Shown: piece after piece, positions 1 through 7,549 of the stretch
Layout: each line of letters opens with the position of its first letter
Numbering within the stretch: the stretch's first letter is position 1
Assembly: GCA_016201085.1 (NCBI GenBank)
Contig: JACQDO010000120.1
Coordinates: 1 to 19,716 of the forward strand
Length of the DNA: 19,716 nt
Origin: Hyphomicrobiales bacterium
GTDB lineage: Bacteria > Pseudomonadota > Alphaproteobacteria > Rhizobiales > Xanthobacteraceae
Direction: 5' to 3'
Program-made: the position numbers and the translations under genes
Notes under the pieces: model-generated
Databases searched by the model: none
The model's input: only the letters and a program-made list of their open reading frames with translations
What the model was told of the DNA's origin: nothing

Positions 1-179
1 GCTATTTCCTGGTCCATTCAACCCATTGGCAAAGTGCGCTCCTTGTCGTTGCCGGCCTGCTGCTGATCGATCCGCATCTCGTCACCGATGTCGTCGGCGC
101 GATCATTGCCGCTGCCGTCGTCCTCGTTCAGCTCGCCAGCAAACGCGCCGCACTCAAGCCTGAGATCGCCGCGGAATGA
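1..179 (+). CDS. C-terminus of a probable TRAP transporter fused permease (partial)
   Basis: Open from the left edge in the frame that starts at base 3 and ends at the TGA at 177-179. The visible 58 residues contain one hydrophobic helix (SALLVVAGLLLIDPHLVTDV), a second hydrophobic run (GAIIAAAVVLVQL), and then a short charged tail. The helix with an LLLI-P-LVTD pattern is what I know from the extreme C-terminus of TRAP 4TM/12TM fusion permeases, which import carboxylates. Its TGA overlaps the ATG of the following dehydratase (ATGA), so the two are probably translationally coupled and a sugar-acid substrate would fit. The family assignment rests on a short tail only; any polytopic permease is possible. 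Confidence 0.5.
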   Translation, partial: YFLVHSTHWQSALLVVAGLLLIDPHLVTDVVGAIIAAAVVLVQLASKRAALKPEIAAE

Positions 180-1903
180 GCAAACGCAAACGTCCCGACG
201 AACTGCGCAGCCATCGCTGGCTCGGCGTCAACGATCTGCGCTCGTTCGGCCACCGCTCGCGCCTGCGTCAGGGCGGCTACGATGCGCCCGACTGGGCCGG
301 CAAGCCGGTGATCGGCATTCTCAACACCTGGAGCGACATCAATTTCTGCCACACCCATCTGCGCGCGCGCGCCGAGGACGTGAAGCGCGGCGTATTGCAG
401 GCCGGCGGCTTTCCCATCGAGCTGCCGGCGATGTCGCTGTCGGAGCCGTTCGTCAAGCCGTCGACCATGCTCTACCGCAACCTGCTGGCGATGGAGGCGG
501 AGGAGCTGCTGCGCAGCCATCCGATCGACGGCGCCGTGCTGCTGGGCGGCTGCGACAAGACCACGCCCGGCCTGATCATGGGCGCGATCAGCATGGGTCT
601 GCCCGCCATCTACGTTCCCGCCGGGCCGATGCTGCGCGGCAACTGGCACGGCGAGGTGCTCGGCTCCGGTTCCGACGCCTGGAAATACTGGGACGAAAAG
701 CGCGCCGGCCGCATCAGCGAAGAGCAATGGCAGGAGATCGAGGGCGGCATCGCGCGCTCTTACGGCACCTGCATGGTGATGGGCACGGCGGCCACCATGA
801 TGGCGATCGCCGAGGCGATGGGCATGACGCTGCCGGGCGCTTCCTCGATTCCCGCCGCCGATGCCGGCCATCCGCGTATGTGCGCCAGCGCCGGCCGGCG
901 CATCGTCGACATGGTGTGGGAGGACCTGACGCCGCAGCGCATTCTGACGCCGGCCGCCTTCGATAACGCCATCCGCGTGCACATGGCGATGGGCGGCTCC
1001 ACCAACGCCATCATCCATGTGGTGGCGATGGCGCGCCGCGCCGGCTTATCGCTCGACATGAAGCGCTTCGACGAGATTTCGCGCGAGATCCCGGTGCTCG
1101 CCAATGTGCGGCCGTCCGGCGAGTTCCTGATGGAGGATTTCTTCTACGCCGGCGGCCTGCGCGCCTTGATGCACGAACTACGCGAGACGCTCGATCTCGG
1201 CTGCCTGACGGTGACCGGCCAGAGCGTTGGCGACAACATCAAGGGCGCCGAAGTCTACAAGCGCGACATCATCCATCCGCTCGACGATCCGGTGTCGCGC
1301 GAAGGCGCCACCGCCGTGCTCGCCGGCAACCTGGCGCCGCGCGGCTGCGTGATGAAGCCGTCGGCCGCAGACAAGAGATTGTTGAAGCACCGCGGCAAGG
1401 CGATCGCCTTCGAGGACTACAACGAGATGGCGCGCGCGGTGGAGCGCGACGATCTTAGCGTTACGCCCGACCACGTGCTGGTGCGCAAGAACGGCGGTCC
1501 CATAGGCGGCCCCGGCATGCCGGAATGGGGCCAACTGCCGATTCCGACCAAGCTGCTGAAGGCCGGCGTGAAAGACATGCTGCGCATTTCCGACGCGCGC
1601 ATGAGCGGCACCAGCTATGGCGCCTGCATCCTGCACGTGGCGCCGGAGAGCTTCGTCGGCGGCCCGCTGGCGTTTGTGCAAACGGGCGACGAGATCGAGG
1701 TCGATGTGGCCGCGCGCCGCATTCATCTGCATGTCGGCGAGGAAGAGCTGGCGCGCCGCCGCGCCGCCTGGCAGAGGCCTGCGCCACGCTATCCGCGCGG
1801 CTACGGCGCGCTTTATTCGCAACATATCGGGCAGGCCGACGAGGGCTGCGATTTCGATTTCCTGGCGCCGCTGGGGGCGATTGCGGAGCCGGAGATACAC
1901 TAA
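176..1903 (+). CDS. IlvD/Edd family dehydratase, probably a pentonate (L-arabinonate-type) dehydratase
   Basis: A 575-residue protein of the dihydroxy-acid/phosphogluconate dehydratase family, which removes water from sugar acids to give 2-keto-3-deoxy acids in the cytoplasm. Three [2Fe-2S] cysteines are in place: C58 (NFCHTH), C126 (GGCDKTTPG, with the adjacent metal-site lysine K128) and C199 (YGTCMVMGTA). They match the 59/127/200 spacing that I recall for Rhizobium L-arabinonate dehydratase. The active-site serine loop ARMSGTSYG lies at about 475-482. The length and the C-terminal segment (RYPRGYGALYSQH) fit the sugar-acid branch rather than IlvD of branched-chain amino acid synthesis. 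The start overlaps the upstream permease stop by four bases and has no strong ribosome site, which suggests coupling. A Bug-type binding protein lies downstream. The exact substrate (arabinonate, xylonate, fuconate or galactonate) cannot be read from sequence. Confidence 0.88.
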   Translation: MSKRKRPDELRSHRWLGVNDLRSFGHRSRLRQGGYDAPDWAGKPVIGILNTWSDINFCHTHLRARAEDVKRGVLQAGGFPIELPAMSLSEPFVKPSTMLYRNLLAMEAEELLRSHPIDGAVLLGGCDKTTPGLIMGAISMGLPAIYVPAGPMLRGNWHGEVLGSGSDAWKYWDEKRAGRISEEQWQEIEGGIARSYGTCMVMGTAATMMAIAEAMGMTLPGASSIPAADAGHPRMCASAGRRIVDMVWEDLTPQRILTPAAFDNAIRVHMAMGGSTNAIIHVVAMARRAGLSLDMKRFDEISREIPVLANVRPSGEFLMEDFFYAGGLRALMHELRETLDLGCLTVTGQSVGDNIKGAEVYKRDIIHPLDDPVSREGATAVLAGNLAPRGCVMKPSAADKRLLKHRGKAIAFEDYNEMARAVERDDLSVTPDHVLVRKNGGPIGGPGMPEWGQLPIPTKLLKAGVKDMLRISDARMSGTSYGACILHVAPESFVGGPLAFVQTGDEIEVDVAARRIHLHVGEEELARRRAAWQRPAPRYPRGYGALYSQHIGQADEGCDFDFLAPLGAIAEPEIH

Positions 1904-1905
1904 GG

Positions 1906-1995
1906 CTGTCATTGCCGGGCCGCCGCAAAGCGGCGAGACCCGGCAATCCATCTCCTGAAAAAGATGGATGCGCGGGTCAAGCCCGCGCATGACGG
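1906..1995. repeat. Dispersed intergenic palindromic repeat of the Hyphomicrobiales type
   Basis: Three back-to-back hairpins fill the gap. ATTGCCGGG pairs with CCCGGCAAT (1911-1945) around an inner CGCCGC-aaa-GCGGCG stem. CCATCT pairs with AGATGG (1948-1967). ATGCGCGGG pairs with CCCGCGCAT (1968-1990) around TCAAG. The outer ends are also imperfect inverted repeats (about 10 of 13 bases). Read on the minus strand the last hairpin translates to MRGLDPRIH, the spurious peptide known from repeat families scattered through Bradyrhizobium-like genomes. It may form a stable RNA structure between dehydratase and binding protein messages. It lacks a T tract, so it is not a classical terminator. Confidence 0.75.
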
Positions 1996-2025
1996 AAGAG
2001 AGGGCAGAAACTCGGGAGGACGACC

Positions 2026-3006
2026 ATGCTGCGAACGATGTCGCGGAAATTCGGCGCGATGGCGCTTGTCGCGGTGCTGACGGCCACGGCGCTGCCGGCG
2101 CTGGCGCAGACCTATCCGAGCGCGCCGATCCATCTGATCGTCGCCTACGCGCCCGGCGGCACCGGCGACGTGGTGGCGCGCGTCGTCGCGCCCAAGCTGT
2201 CGGCCGCGCTCGGGCAGACGGTGGTGGTCGAAAACCGCGCCGGCGCCAGCGGCGCCATTGGCGCGCGCAGTGTCGTCGCCGCCGCGCCCGACGGACATAC
2301 GCTGCTGGTCGGACAGACCGCCGAGGTCGCCATCAACCAGCATTGGCTCAAGGGCCTCAACTACGATCCGGACAAGGACCTGCAGCCGGTCGCGCTGATG
2401 ACGGTGGTGCCGCTGGCGCTGGTGGTGCCAGCCAAGGCGCCGTATTCGACCATGGCCGAATATTTGGCGGCCATGCGCGACGGCAAGCATACCTTCGCCT
2501 CGGCCGGCACCGGCACGCCCGGCCATTTCGCCGGCGAGCTGCTCAAGGCCAAGACCAAGGCCAATCTCACCCACGTGCCCTACAAGGGCGCCGGGCCCGC
2601 GCTCAACGATCTGCTCGGCGGCCATGTCGAGATGTATTTCCCGGGCATGCCGGCGGCGATGCCGCTGGTGAAAAACGGCCTGGTGAAAGTGCTGGGCGTG
2701 TCATCGGCCAAACGCTCGGCCATCGCGCCCGACGTGCCGACCGTGGCGGAGGCCGCCGGCATCAAGGATTTTTCCTTCACGCTCTGGCAGGGCATCTTTG
2801 CGCCGCACGGCACGCCGCCGGCGATCGTCGCCAAGCTCAACAGCGAGATCAACAAGGTGCTCAACGATCCCGAGACCAAGAAGAAGCTGCTGGATGCCGG
2901 CGCCGAGGTCGAGGCGATGTCGGTCGAGCAATTCCGCGCCTTCGTCGCCGCCGAGAGCGGCAAGTATCTGGCGATCATCAAGGAGACCGGCGTCACCGCC
3001 GAGTGA
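2026..3006 (+). CDS. Tripartite tricarboxylate transporter substrate-binding protein (Bug/TctC family)
   Basis: A 326-residue periplasmic solute-binding protein. The N-terminus has a signal peptide (hydrophobic run about 10-27, AxA-type cleavage after LPALA). The mature part shows the Bug family signatures: YPSAPIHLIVAYAPGGTGD, then VVVENRAGASGAIGA, the DGHTLLVG strand, FASAGTGTPGHFAGE, VPYKGAGPALNDLLGGHV, and a late DVPTVAEAAG motif. These proteins bind carboxylates and deliver them to a TctAB permease. A GGAGG ribosome site (about 2015-2019) lies six bases before the ATG. No tctA or tctB gene is visible here; as in many betaproteobacteria and rhizobia this is likely an orphan binding protein. 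Position after a sugar-acid dehydratase suggests a related ligand, but that is inference. Confidence 0.9.
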   Translation: MLRTMSRKFGAMALVAVLTATALPALAQTYPSAPIHLIVAYAPGGTGDVVARVVAPKLSAALGQTVVVENRAGASGAIGARSVVAAAPDGHTLLVGQTAEVAINQHWLKGLNYDPDKDLQPVALMTVVPLALVVPAKAPYSTMAEYLAAMRDGKHTFASAGTGTPGHFAGELLKAKTKANLTHVPYKGAGPALNDLLGGHVEMYFPGMPAAMPLVKNGLVKVLGVSSAKRSAIAPDVPTVAEAAGIKDFSFTLWQGIFAPHGTPPAIVAKLNSEINKVLNDPETKKKLLDAGAEVEAMSVEQFRAFVAAESGKYLAIIKETGVTAE

Positions 3007-3009
3007 GGT

Positions 3010-3030
3010 GCCTGGCTGCTACAGGCTTTT
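3010..3030 (+). terminator. Weak hairpin-plus-T terminator candidate
   Basis: GCCTG (3010-3014) and CAGGC (3022-3026) form a 5-bp stem with a seven-base loop, followed directly by TTTT (3027-3030). It lies four bases after the stop of the binding protein gene. The stem is short, so activity is uncertain. Confidence 0.3.
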
Positions 3031-3343
3031 CGACGACTTCAATCAGCAGGCCAACGGCGTGCTGGTCGTGCGTTGAAATATTCTACTATAGCGAGTAACT
3101 TGATAGGATGCGCGTATATCGGGCGTTTCGGCGAACCTTGTATTTTTCAACTATGCGCATTGCACCGCTGCATAACGCTGATGGAACTCGCACAAAAAAA
3201 TGGTAATGCGCAACCACGCGCCGGTAACTTGTAACCGTTCGCTATCGATTTGTTCACTAATTCGAGAAAAGCGCGCCCATTGTACATCTATATATGAGGA
3301 TTTTATGGGCACTCTCCCGGCCTAAAGGATGGGATATCTGTGC
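3031..3343. other. AT-richer intergenic region upstream of the binding-protein/c-di-GMP operon
   Basis: About 310 bases with no convincing gene. Base composition drops clearly below that of the neighbours, with A/T runs (for example TGTATTTTTCAA near 3140 and an A7 run near 3195). It probably carries the promoter and control sites of the 3344-6372 operon. An imperfect palindrome around CGGTAACTTGTAACCG (about 3222-3237) and a TATATA stretch near 3289-3294 could be control elements, but I find no -35/-10 pair good enough to place. Confidence 0.4.
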
Positions 3344-4162
3344 ATGCGCGCGTCGCGTTCGTGTGTGGTTGTTGCGATGTGCCTTGCCGGCTCGCTCATG
3401 GCGGCGAGCGCGGCACCGGCACAGCCGTTGCGCATGGGCGGCACCGGCAGCGTGCTCGGCCTGTTGCAACAGGTTAGCGCCGAGTTCACCACCGCCACCG
3501 AGACCAAAATCGACATCGTGCCGGCGCTTGGCAGTTCCGGGGCCATGCGCGCTCTGGCCGATGGCAAGCTGGACCTGGTCGTCTCGGCGCGGTCGCTGAA
3601 TGCCGATCAAGTGGCCGCCGGCCTCACCCAGGTCGCCGTATTGCAAACCGCGTATGTCTTTGCAACCTCGCACCGCAATCCAAACGGATTGAAGAGCCAA
3701 GATCTTGCCGGAATTTTTGCGAGCGAGAAGCCGACATGGGACGACGGCACGCCGATGCGCATCATTCTGCGCCCGCGCAGCGAGGCCGATACCACGCTGC
3801 TCGGTAAACTCTTCGCCGGCATGGACGCGGCGATTGAAACGGCGCGGCGGCGCAGCGAAGTGCCGACCGCGGCGACCGATCAGGACAATGTCGCGCTGGC
3901 GGAGCGTGTGTCCGGCTCATTGATCGGAACCAGCGCGGCCCAGCTTGCGACCGAGCATCCCAATCTGCGCGTTGTACCGCTCGACAATGTCGTACCGAAC
4001 TTCGCGAATTACCAAAGCGGCGTCTACCCATACACCAAGCTGCTGTACGTGCTCATTCGCGCCAACGGCAACCAAGAAACGCACCGTTTCGTCGATTTCC
4101 TGCGCTCCCCTGCGGGGGTGAAGACGCTGCGCGCCGCGGAAACCGTTCTGGGCGTTAAATGA
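3344..4162 (+). CDS. Periplasmic PstS-like substrate-binding protein paired with a GGDEF-EAL protein
   Basis: A 272-residue exported protein. The start at 3344 gives a clean signal peptide (MRASRS, hydrophobic core about 8-21, cleavage near ASA-AP or APA-QP) and has GGATGGGA about nine bases upstream. A start at 3329 is in frame but lies directly against the AAAGG. The mature part resembles the phosphate-binding PBP-like_2 fold: GGTGSVLGLLQQVSAEF, then PALGSSGAMRALADGKLDLVVSAR, DLAGIFASEKPTWDDG, and YPYTKLLYVLI near the end. The ligand may be phosphate or another oxyanion or small acid. Its stop overlaps the next start as ATGA. No ABC permease genes follow, so a sensory rather than a transport role is likely, in the way NspS serves MbaA in Vibrio. 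That analogy is inference. Confidence 0.8.
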   Translation: MRASRSCVVVAMCLAGSLMAASAAPAQPLRMGGTGSVLGLLQQVSAEFTTATETKIDIVPALGSSGAMRALADGKLDLVVSARSLNADQVAAGLTQVAVLQTAYVFATSHRNPNGLKSQDLAGIFASEKPTWDDGTPMRIILRPRSEADTTLLGKLFAGMDAAIETARRRSEVPTAATDQDNVALAERVSGSLIGTSAAQLATEHPNLRVVPLDNVVPNFANYQSGVYPYTKLLYVLIRANGNQETHRFVDFLRSPAGVKTLRAAETVLGVK

Positions 4163-6372
4163 TGCAGGGTGTCGCGCTCAGGAAATTGGTCAGCACGATC
4201 GGGCTTACCGTTGCGATCACGACTGCCGTCGCTACGCCAAGCGTCTACCTTATCCACGACTACTATAATGTCTCGGAGCACATGGCGTTCAAAGCCCGAT
4301 TGAATGCCGCGCGGGTCGCCCAGTACATCTATGCACACGGCGACTTGTGGCAGTATCAGCAGTTGCGGCTCACCGAGTTGATCCAATTGCCCGAGATCGG
4401 TGCGCGGCCTATCCGGCAAAAAATTTACGACCGGGACAAACGTCTGGTGCTCGAAGAGGGCGCGCCTGTAGCTGCACCGATAATGACCCGCAGTATACCG
4501 ATTGTCGTTGCCGGCTCGACCGTGGGCGATTTCGTCGTCGAAGAGAGCCTGCGCAAGACCCTCTACGAGACCGGACTGGTCGCTTTCATATCCGCGCTGA
4601 TCGGCTTTGGCGCGTATTTTGCGCTGCGAGTGTTTCCGCTGCGCGTGCTCGATCGCACGCTTGGCGACCTGCACGAGACTCAGCGCCGGCTGGCCGCGCA
4701 GAACGAACGCTTCGACACCGCATTGACCCATATGTCGCAGGGCCTGGTGATGTTCGATGCGTCGGCTCACATGGTTGTGTTCAATCAACGCTACATCGAC
4801 ATGTTCGGACTGTCGCGGGACATCATCAAGCCTGGCGCCAGCCTGCGCGATGTCCTCCACCATCGGGTTTCAACCGGCGGCTTCTCCGCCGACGAAGTCG
4901 ACGACTATATGGCCGGCGTCCTGGCCGCCGTACGCGAGGGAAACACCTTCAGCAAGATCACGAAATTGCCGGACGGCCGGACCATTTCCATTGTCAATCA
5001 GCCGACCGTGGACGGCGGCTGGGTCGCTACCCACGAGGACATCACCGAACGGCTTCTGGCCGAGGAAAAGATCAGGCACTTGGCGCATTACGATGCACTC
5101 ACCGACCTGCCGAACCGTGTCAAATTCTACGATTGGATGGAAACGGCGCTGGCCCGCATGCGCCGCTCGGAAAACATTGCGGTTCTCAGCCTCGATCTCG
5201 ATCATTTCAAGAACGTCAACGATACGCTTGGCCATCCGGCCGGCGACCGGTTGCTGCAAGTCGTGGCCGAGCGCATGCGCGCTTGCGTGCGGGCCGAGGA
5301 TCTTGTGGCGCGCCTGGGTGGCGACGAATTCGCCATCGTGCAGGTTTCCTCGGCAAAGACGCCGAATATCGCCGAGTTGGCCGCGCGCGTCATCGAGCAG
5401 GTGGGTGCGTCCTACGATATCGACGGCCACCAGGTCGTCGTCGGCGGCAGCATCGGCATCGCCATCGCCCCGGGCGACGGCAAGGTGCCCGATGTCATCA
5501 TGAAGAACGCGGATCTGGCGCTCTACCGCGCCAAGGCCGACGGCGGCGGCGTCTACCGTTTCTTCGAGGTCGGAATGGACGCCCGCATGCGGGCGCGCAG
5601 CGTGCTCGAGCTCGATCTACGCAAGGCGATCGTGAACGGCGAGTTCGAGCTTTATTACCAGCCGATCGTCGACGTCAAAAGCGGACACGCCACCGGCTGC
5701 GAGGCGCTGGTGCGCTGGCATCATCCCGAGCGCGGGCTGGTGCTGCCGGGCGAATTCATTGCGCTGGCGGAAGAAACCGGCCTCATCGTGCCCTTGGGCG
5801 AGTGGATTTTGCGGCAGGCCTGCGCCGCGGCGGCGCGCTGGCCCAAGCACGTGACTGTCGCCGTGAATCTCTCGCCGGCCCAGTTCAAGAGCCGCAACAT
5901 GGTGCAGACCGTCATCAGCGCGCTGGCTGCATCAGGTCTGGCGGCCGGCCGGCTCGAGCTGGAGATCACCGAACTGGTGCTGTTGCAGGAGACCGAAGGC
6001 GCCTTCGCCATTCTGCATCAATTGCGCGAACTCGGCATCAGAATCGCGATGGACGACTTCGGCACCGGCTATTCCTCGCTCGGCTATCTGCGCAGTTTCC
6101 CGTTCGACAAGATCAAGATCGACCAGTCCTTCATCCGCGATTTGACCACCAAGGAAGACAGCGTCGCCATCATTCGCGCCGTGGTCGGCCTGAGCAGCAG
6201 CATGGGGATCACGACCACCGCCGAGGGCGTCGAGACGAAAGATCAGCTCGCGCGCCTGACTGCGGAAGGCTGCAACGAGGTGCAGGGCTATCTGTTCAGT
6301 CCGCCGCTGCCGGCCGGCGAGATCGAACGGGCGCTCGACAAGCTCAGCCCGCGCATCGAGGCGGTGGCCTGA
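4159..6372 (+). CDS. Membrane PAS-GGDEF-EAL protein (bifunctional diguanylate cyclase/phosphodiesterase candidate)
   Basis: A 737-residue inner-membrane protein. Transmembrane helix 1 is about 10-32, a periplasmic domain of about 105 residues follows, and helix 2 is about 138-160. A short coiled linker leads to a PAS domain (about 180-300), then GGDEF (about 305-470) and EAL (about 483-730). GGDEF is intact (387-391) with an RAED inhibitory site at 378-381. EAL carries its key motifs: CEALVRW (E515), NLSPAQF, LEITE, DDFGTGYSSL (D632-D633), KIDQSF, AEGVET (E689) and QGYLF. Both c-di-GMP synthesis and breakdown are therefore possible. The gene overlaps the periplasmic binding protein by four bases, so the small periplasmic domain is a natural docking site for that protein. 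Output direction and ligand cannot be told from sequence. Confidence 0.92.
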   Translation: MMQGVALRKLVSTIGLTVAITTAVATPSVYLIHDYYNVSEHMAFKARLNAARVAQYIYAHGDLWQYQQLRLTELIQLPEIGARPIRQKIYDRDKRLVLEEGAPVAAPIMTRSIPIVVAGSTVGDFVVEESLRKTLYETGLVAFISALIGFGAYFALRVFPLRVLDRTLGDLHETQRRLAAQNERFDTALTHMSQGLVMFDASAHMVVFNQRYIDMFGLSRDIIKPGASLRDVLHHRVSTGGFSADEVDDYMAGVLAAVREGNTFSKITKLPDGRTISIVNQPTVDGGWVATHEDITERLLAEEKIRHLAHYDALTDLPNRVKFYDWMETALARMRRSENIAVLSLDLDHFKNVNDTLGHPAGDRLLQVVAERMRACVRAEDLVARLGGDEFAIVQVSSAKTPNIAELAARVIEQVGASYDIDGHQVVVGGSIGIAIAPGDGKVPDVIMKNADLALYRAKADGGGVYRFFEVGMDARMRARSVLELDLRKAIVNGEFELYYQPIVDVKSGHATGCEALVRWHHPERGLVLPGEFIALAEETGLIVPLGEWILRQACAAAARWPKHVTVAVNLSPAQFKSRNMVQTVISALAASGLAAGRLELEITELVLLQETEGAFAILHQLRELGIRIAMDDFGTGYSSLGYLRSFPFDKIKIDQSFIRDLTTKEDSVAIIRAVVGLSSSMGITTTAEGVETKDQLARLTAEGCNEVQGYLFSPPLPAGEIERALDKLSPRIEAVA

Positions 6373-6396
6373 ACCCGCACGTAATCGTGCCGCGGT

Positions 6397-7408
6397 TCAC
6401 GGCTGACTTGCGATGTAATTCGTCACCCCCGACACCGTCGCGCCGCCGACCACGCAGGGCAGGCCGAATTCGACATGGCCGGTGGCCGCCGCCGCGATGC
6501 AGCCGCCCGCGATCGCGCTCTGGCCGACAAACGCCCACCAGGACGCGCTGCGGCGGTAGGCCGGACCCTTGCGCCGCAATTCGTCGATAGCCGCGACCGC
6601 CTGCTTGCGGATGCGCGCGATCTCCACCGTTTCGGCCGCATCGGTGACTTCCTTGAGCGCGGCCACCGTTTCTTTCGGCTGGTTGCGCGCCTTGCTTGCG
6701 CCCTTGAGCAGCATCAGCAGGTCGGAATCGCGCGTGGCATTGCTGGCCAGCGTGAACTTCGCCATGCTGCCGATGGTGAGCCGCTCGACGTCGTCGCCGT
6801 CGGCCGACCAGGGCAGCATCGCCACGATGCGCATGATCGGACCATAGCTGCCGGTGGCGAAATAGTAGCCCCACAGAATGTCGAGCACTTCCGGACTGGG
6901 CTCCAATACGGCCTTGCGTTCGCGCTTGCCCCACACCGCGTCGATCCGCATGTGCTCGCGCAGGCGATCGAGAGCGGACGGGCTCGGTGCGATCGCCAGT
7001 TGATCGAGCGTGGGACTTTTCCCCGACAGATATTTCCCGATCATCGCCTGCCGCTCCGGCATGCGGCCGGCAAATTTGCGCAGCAGATCCTGCCAATCCG
7101 GTCGCCCCGAATAGGCGATCGCGCGCACGACGATCATTCGAACCGATGATGCCGGCGAGAAATCCGACATAGACGCCGGCGCGCTCGGTGTCCTGCAAGC
7201 CGCCCAAGCGGCTGAGCTCGCGCATGACGGCGGGCACGGCGTTGGCATCGGGTTTGGCGCGATAGGCGTTGACCCAGCGCAGCACGGCCTCGGTCGAATA
7301 GAATTCGACCGCCTTGGGCGGCTTTTTGAATTCGGCCGCCTTCGGCGGCTTGGCCTGTGCCGGCAGAACCATCAGCAGGGCCATCAGCCCGGCCAGCAGC
7401 GTCCGCAT
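6397..7408 (-). pseudogene. Frame-disrupted secreted protein of unknown function
   Basis: The reading frame must shift to give one coherent protein. From the ATG at 7408 (GGGAGGGG ribosome site just upstream) comes a signal peptide (MRTLLAGLMALLMVLPAQA), then a KPPKAxEF motif twice in tandem (7301-7351), then sequence to VGFLAGIIGSN near 7136. In that frame the remainder turns into arginine-rich nonsense. The frame one base on gives sensible protein from IVVRAIAYSGRPDWQDLL (about 7134) down to the TGA at 6397-6399, ending in GVTNYIASQP. The later part has two small hydrophobic stretches near its end. Joining needs one extra base or two (mod 3) missing at about 7128-7145. It could be a true mutation, a small deletion, or a sequencing error. 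I do not recognise a function; the gene converges on the c-di-GMP gene with 24 bases between. Confidence 0.7.
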
Positions 7409-7549
7409 GTCCCCTCCCGCGTTGGCGGGAATTGAGCAGTCGCCTACGACAATTTCGTGAGCGGCTCGCGGCAAAGTCGTGGCGGCGATTTGTGCCAATT
7501 CGGGAATTCGGTTGACGAAGTGGGTCGCTTACGGGCATTTGCTCGTCGC

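Noticed and set aside
1178..1990. 270-residue minus-strand frame beginning MRGLDPRIH
   Set aside because: The start is the known spurious translation of the palindromic repeat, and the rest is antisense to the dehydratase.
3280..3307. TTGTAC with a distant TTTATG as a promoter for the 3344 operon
   Set aside because: The -10 match is poor and leaves the candidate no better than chance in AT-rich DNA.
6377..6390. GCACG-taat-CGTGC hairpin between the converging genes at 6372 and 6397
   Set aside because: Only five base pairs and no T tract on either side; too weak to call a terminator.
4347..6590. 747-residue + strand open frame overlapping the first GGDEF-EAL gene
   Set aside because: Arginine-rich out-of-frame reading of GC-rich codons; the true frame has intact PAS, GGDEF and EAL motifs.
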